Shown here: in pieces, positions 62,140-64,000 of the stretch
Numbering within the stretch: position 1 is the first letter of the stretch
Layout: every line of letters starts with the position of its first letter
Source of the DNA: Tropicibacter naphthalenivorans
Lineage (GTDB): Bacteria > Pseudomonadota > Alphaproteobacteria > Rhodobacterales > Rhodobacteraceae
DNA length: 64,000 bases
Direction: 5' to 3'
Assembly (NCBI RefSeq): GCF_900176475.1
Contig: NZ_FWXX01000007.1
Span: 1 to 64,000 of the forward strand
The notes under the pieces: generated by a model
Seen by the model: only the letters and a program-made list of their open reading frames with translations
Databases searched by the model: none
What the model was told of the DNA's origin: nothing
Program-made: the position numbers and the translations under genes

Positions 62140-63222
62140 TTGGGCCTGAGAGCGGATCTGAACGAGACACTGGCGCGGGCGCGGGGCGACCTGCGGATGG
62201 GCGTGCCGGTGGTGCTGATGGGGCAGGCGGGGGCGGTGCTGGTGGCCAGCGCGGAAACCGTTGCGCCGGAGCGGATGGCGGCGATGGCGGTGCTGGGGCC
62301 GCTGGACCTGGCGCTGACCGGACGGCGGGCCGAGACGCTCAAGGCGGTGGCCTATGACACCGATGTGGCGCGGGTGATCGTCCCCGAGGGCGCGCCCTTG
62401 GCCTGGGTGCGGCAGTTGGCCGATCCGGCGGATGACATGGACTATCCCATGAAAGGCCCGCTTCAGACCCGGCGCGATGGCGATGCAGCGCTGCACCGAC
62501 TGGCGCTGACCCTGTGCAAGGCCGCGCGCCTGTTGCCCGCCGCGCTTGTGGTGCCGGTGCCGTCGGATTTTGCCGCAAAACACGGGCTTGTACAGGTTCC
62601 GGCGGCCGAGGCAGCGCCCTTGATGCTGGTCCTGCCGCCCTTGGATCACGTGATTTCGGCCAAGGTGCCCTTGCGCGCCGCTGAAAACGCCCGCCTGCAT
62701 ATTTTCCGCCCCGAAGACGGCAGCGACGAGCATTACGCCATCGAAATCGGTCGCCCCGACCGCGAGGCGCCGGTCCTCGCGCGTCTGCACTCGGCCTGTT
62801 TCACCGGCGATCTTCTGGGCTCGCTGAAATGTGACTGTGGCCCGCAGCTGAACGCGGCGCTGGGGCAGATGGGGATCGAGGGCGCGGGGGTGCTGTTGTA
62901 CCTCAACCAAGAGGGGCGCGGCATTGGTCTGGCGAATAAGATGCGCGCCTATGCCTTGCAAGATCAGGGCTTTGATACGGTCGAGGCGAACCACCGTCTG
63001 GGCTTTGAAGATGACGAGCGGGACTTTCGCCTTGGGGCGCAAATCCTTGAGGAAATGGGGTTTTCCGCTGTGCGGTTGATGACCAACAACCCCGCCAAGA
63101 TCGCCATGATGGAACGTTGCGGCGTGCAAGTGGCCGAGCGGGTGCCGCTCAAGGTCGGTCTGTCCAAGCACAACGAACGCTACCTCGCGGTCAAGGCGGC
63201 CAAGTCCGGGCATCTGCTGTAG
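62140..63222 (+). CDS. ribA: GTP cyclohydrolase II with degenerate DHBP-synthase-like N-terminus
   Basis: A protein of 360 residues from a TTG at 62140, with AAAGGGG 6 bases upstream; no ATG fits the frame. The C-terminal ~200 residues are RibA: zinc cysteines in HSACFTGDLLGSLKCDCGP, the QEGRGIGLANKMRAY motif and TNNPAKI near the end. It opens GTP for riboflavin synthesis. The first ~150 residues resemble DHBP synthase (ARGDLRMGVPVVLM, ERMAAMAV, LALTGRRAETL) but lack the acidic RENEGD motif, so that activity is probably lost. It is the first half of an ancestral RibBA fusion by appearance. Confidence 0.93.
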   Translation: MGLRADLNETLARARGDLRMGVPVVLMGQAGAVLVASAETVAPERMAAMAVLGPLDLALTGRRAETLKAVAYDTDVARVIVPEGAPLAWVRQLADPADDMDYPMKGPLQTRRDGDAALHRLALTLCKAARLLPAALVVPVPSDFAAKHGLVQVPAAEAAPLMLVLPPLDHVISAKVPLRAAENARLHIFRPEDGSDEHYAIEIGRPDREAPVLARLHSACFTGDLLGSLKCDCGPQLNAALGQMGIEGAGVLLYLNQEGRGIGLANKMRAYALQDQGFDTVEANHRLGFEDDERDFRLGAQILEEMGFSAVRLMTNNPAKIAMMERCGVQVAERVPLKVGLSKHNERYLAVKAAKSGHLL

Positions 63223-63245
63223 CGCCTTGGGTTGAAACCATAGCT

Positions 63246-63270
63246 TTTGCGCCCCATCCTTAGGCGCAAA
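63246..63270 (+). promoter_or_regulatory. Hairpin upstream of the LLM oxidoreductase gene
   Basis: TTTGCGCC (63246-63253) pairs with GGCGCAAA (63263-63270) across a 9-base loop. The right arm touches the GGAG ribosome site of the next gene. No T-run, so it may be a translational control or a weak ribA 3' stem. Confidence 0.35.
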
Positions 63271-63282
63271 GGAGTCGATCCC

Positions 63283-64000
63283 ATGCACTATTCCCTGCTC
63301 GATCTTGCGCCCGTCCCCGAAGGGTCCGAGGCCGCCCAAGCGCTGCGCAACACCGGCGATCTGGCTGTCCACGCCGAGCGTTGGGGCTATCACCGCTACT
63401 GGCTGGCCGAGCATCACAACATGCCGGGCATCGCCTCTGCGGCGACGGCGGTGCTGATCGGCCATGTGGCGGGATTAACCAAGACGATGCGCGTCGGGGC
63501 AGGGGGCATCATGCTGCCGAACCATGCGCCGCTCGCCGTGGCCGAAGCCTTTGGCACCCTCGCGACGCTCTATCCGGGGCGCATCGACCTTGGCCTTGGG
63601 CGCGCGCCGGGGGGCGATCATGCGGTGATGCAGGCGCTGGGGGTGCACCACGCCCGAGCCGAGAATTTCCCTAATGAAGTCGCAGAGTTACGCGACATGT
63701 TCGGCCCGCTGAACCCGGATCGCGCGGTCAATGCCCATCCCGGCGCAGGCACCGAGGTGCCTTTGTGGGTGCTGGGCTCGTCTCTTTATGGGGCGCAGGT
63801 GGCGGCGGCCTTGGGGCTTCCCTACGCCTTTGCCTCGCACTTTGCCCCCGCCGCGCTCGAGCAGGCGTTCGAGGTCTATCGCCGCTACTTCCAGCCGTCG
63901 CAGACCTTGGCCCAGCCGCACGCCATGCTGGCCGTTAACCTCTTTGCCGCCGATACCGAGGCCGAGGCGCATCGCCTGCGCACCTCGATGCAGCAGTCGT
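63283..64000 (+). CDS. LLM-class flavin-dependent oxidoreductase (5' part)
   Basis: The gene runs off the right edge; 239 codons are visible from ATG 63283, which follows AAAGGAG. It is a luciferase-like TIM-barrel flavoprotein: early [15 protein letters not shown], then [37 protein letters not shown] and [14 protein letters not shown] (the FMN/F420 phosphate region). Family members are monooxygenases or reductases using FMNH2 or F420. The substrate is unknown. Confidence 0.92.
   Translation, partial: MHYSLLDLAPVPEGSEAAQALRNTGDLAVHAERWGYHRYWLAEHHNMPGIASAATAVLIGHVAGLTKTMRVGAGGIMLPNHAPLAVAEAFGTLATLYPGRIDLGLGRAPGGDHAVMQALGVHHARAENFPNEVAELRDMFGPLNPDRAVNAHPGAGTEVPLWVLGSSLYGAQVAAALGLPYAFASHFAPAALEQAFEVYRRYFQPSQTLAQPHAMLAVNLFAADTEAEAHRLRTSMQQS

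Overview
This 64 kb window is a stretch of high-GC alphaproteobacterial chromosome, most likely Rhodobacteraceae (Roseobacter group). The evidence is the gene repertoire: truncated hemoglobin, BMP-type transporter, RTX proteins, the rpsO-pnp pair, the small membrane protein often mislabelled CTP synthetase, and DUF1643, DUF3726 and DUF2339 proteins. The short dispersed palindromic elements and an OmpR-type regulator next to a RibA with an N-terminal extension fit the same group. I see no phage, insertion sequence, CRISPR array or conjugation gene; this is core chromosome with some accessory islets.

Layout. 1-5.9 kb: the 3' end of folD, a thioesterase, the ligase-associated helicase/PdeM pair, a nitroreductase and a VWA protein. 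6-17.8 kb: a seven-gene minus-strand run, xdhA-xdhB-xdhC followed by an ABC importer (ATPase, two permeases, BMP binding protein). Upstream of it sit a MarR regulator and a divergent MFS exporter. Near-identical 14-bp palindromes lie in the predicted promoters of both the xdh operon and the marR/MFS pair, so this looks like one purine-responsive regulon. 17.9-24.6 kb: dnaE, a lipoprotein, slyX and recJ. 24.8-30 kb: two identical tRNA-Glu genes, an RTX protein and ileS. 30-41 kb: hemoglobin, an FAD monooxygenase, a VIT1-type transporter, a very large DUF2339 membrane protein, a ycjX-GNAT-ycjF operon and truA. 39-43 kb: a poorly understood trio (DUF3726 protein, a 535-residue unknown and an M19-dipeptidase-like protein lacking key metal ligands) followed by queF. 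43-45.5 kb: argD-argF. 45.5-52.3 kb: hrpB, a second RTX protein, meaB, rpmB and a copper-chaperone pair. 52.4-57.6 kb: a sirtuin, a low-molecular-weight phosphatase, a DUF1353 lipoprotein, a threonine dehydratase-like enzyme, a DUF1643 protein and a third RTX protein. 57.7-64 kb: rpsO, pnp, an IMPACT/YigZ-like protein, an orphan response regulator, ribA and the 5' part of a luciferase-like monooxygenase gene.

The most informative non-coding signals are: (i) the shared MarR-type palindromes placed inside predicted -35/-10 spacers; (ii) three copies of a double-hairpin intergenic element whose first stem varies with base pairing preserved; (iii) an rpmB leader that can sequester its own ribosome binding site; and (iv) two tandem perfect palindromes between genes of the ABC operon. 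All functional calls come from reading motifs and context by eye; no database search was run.
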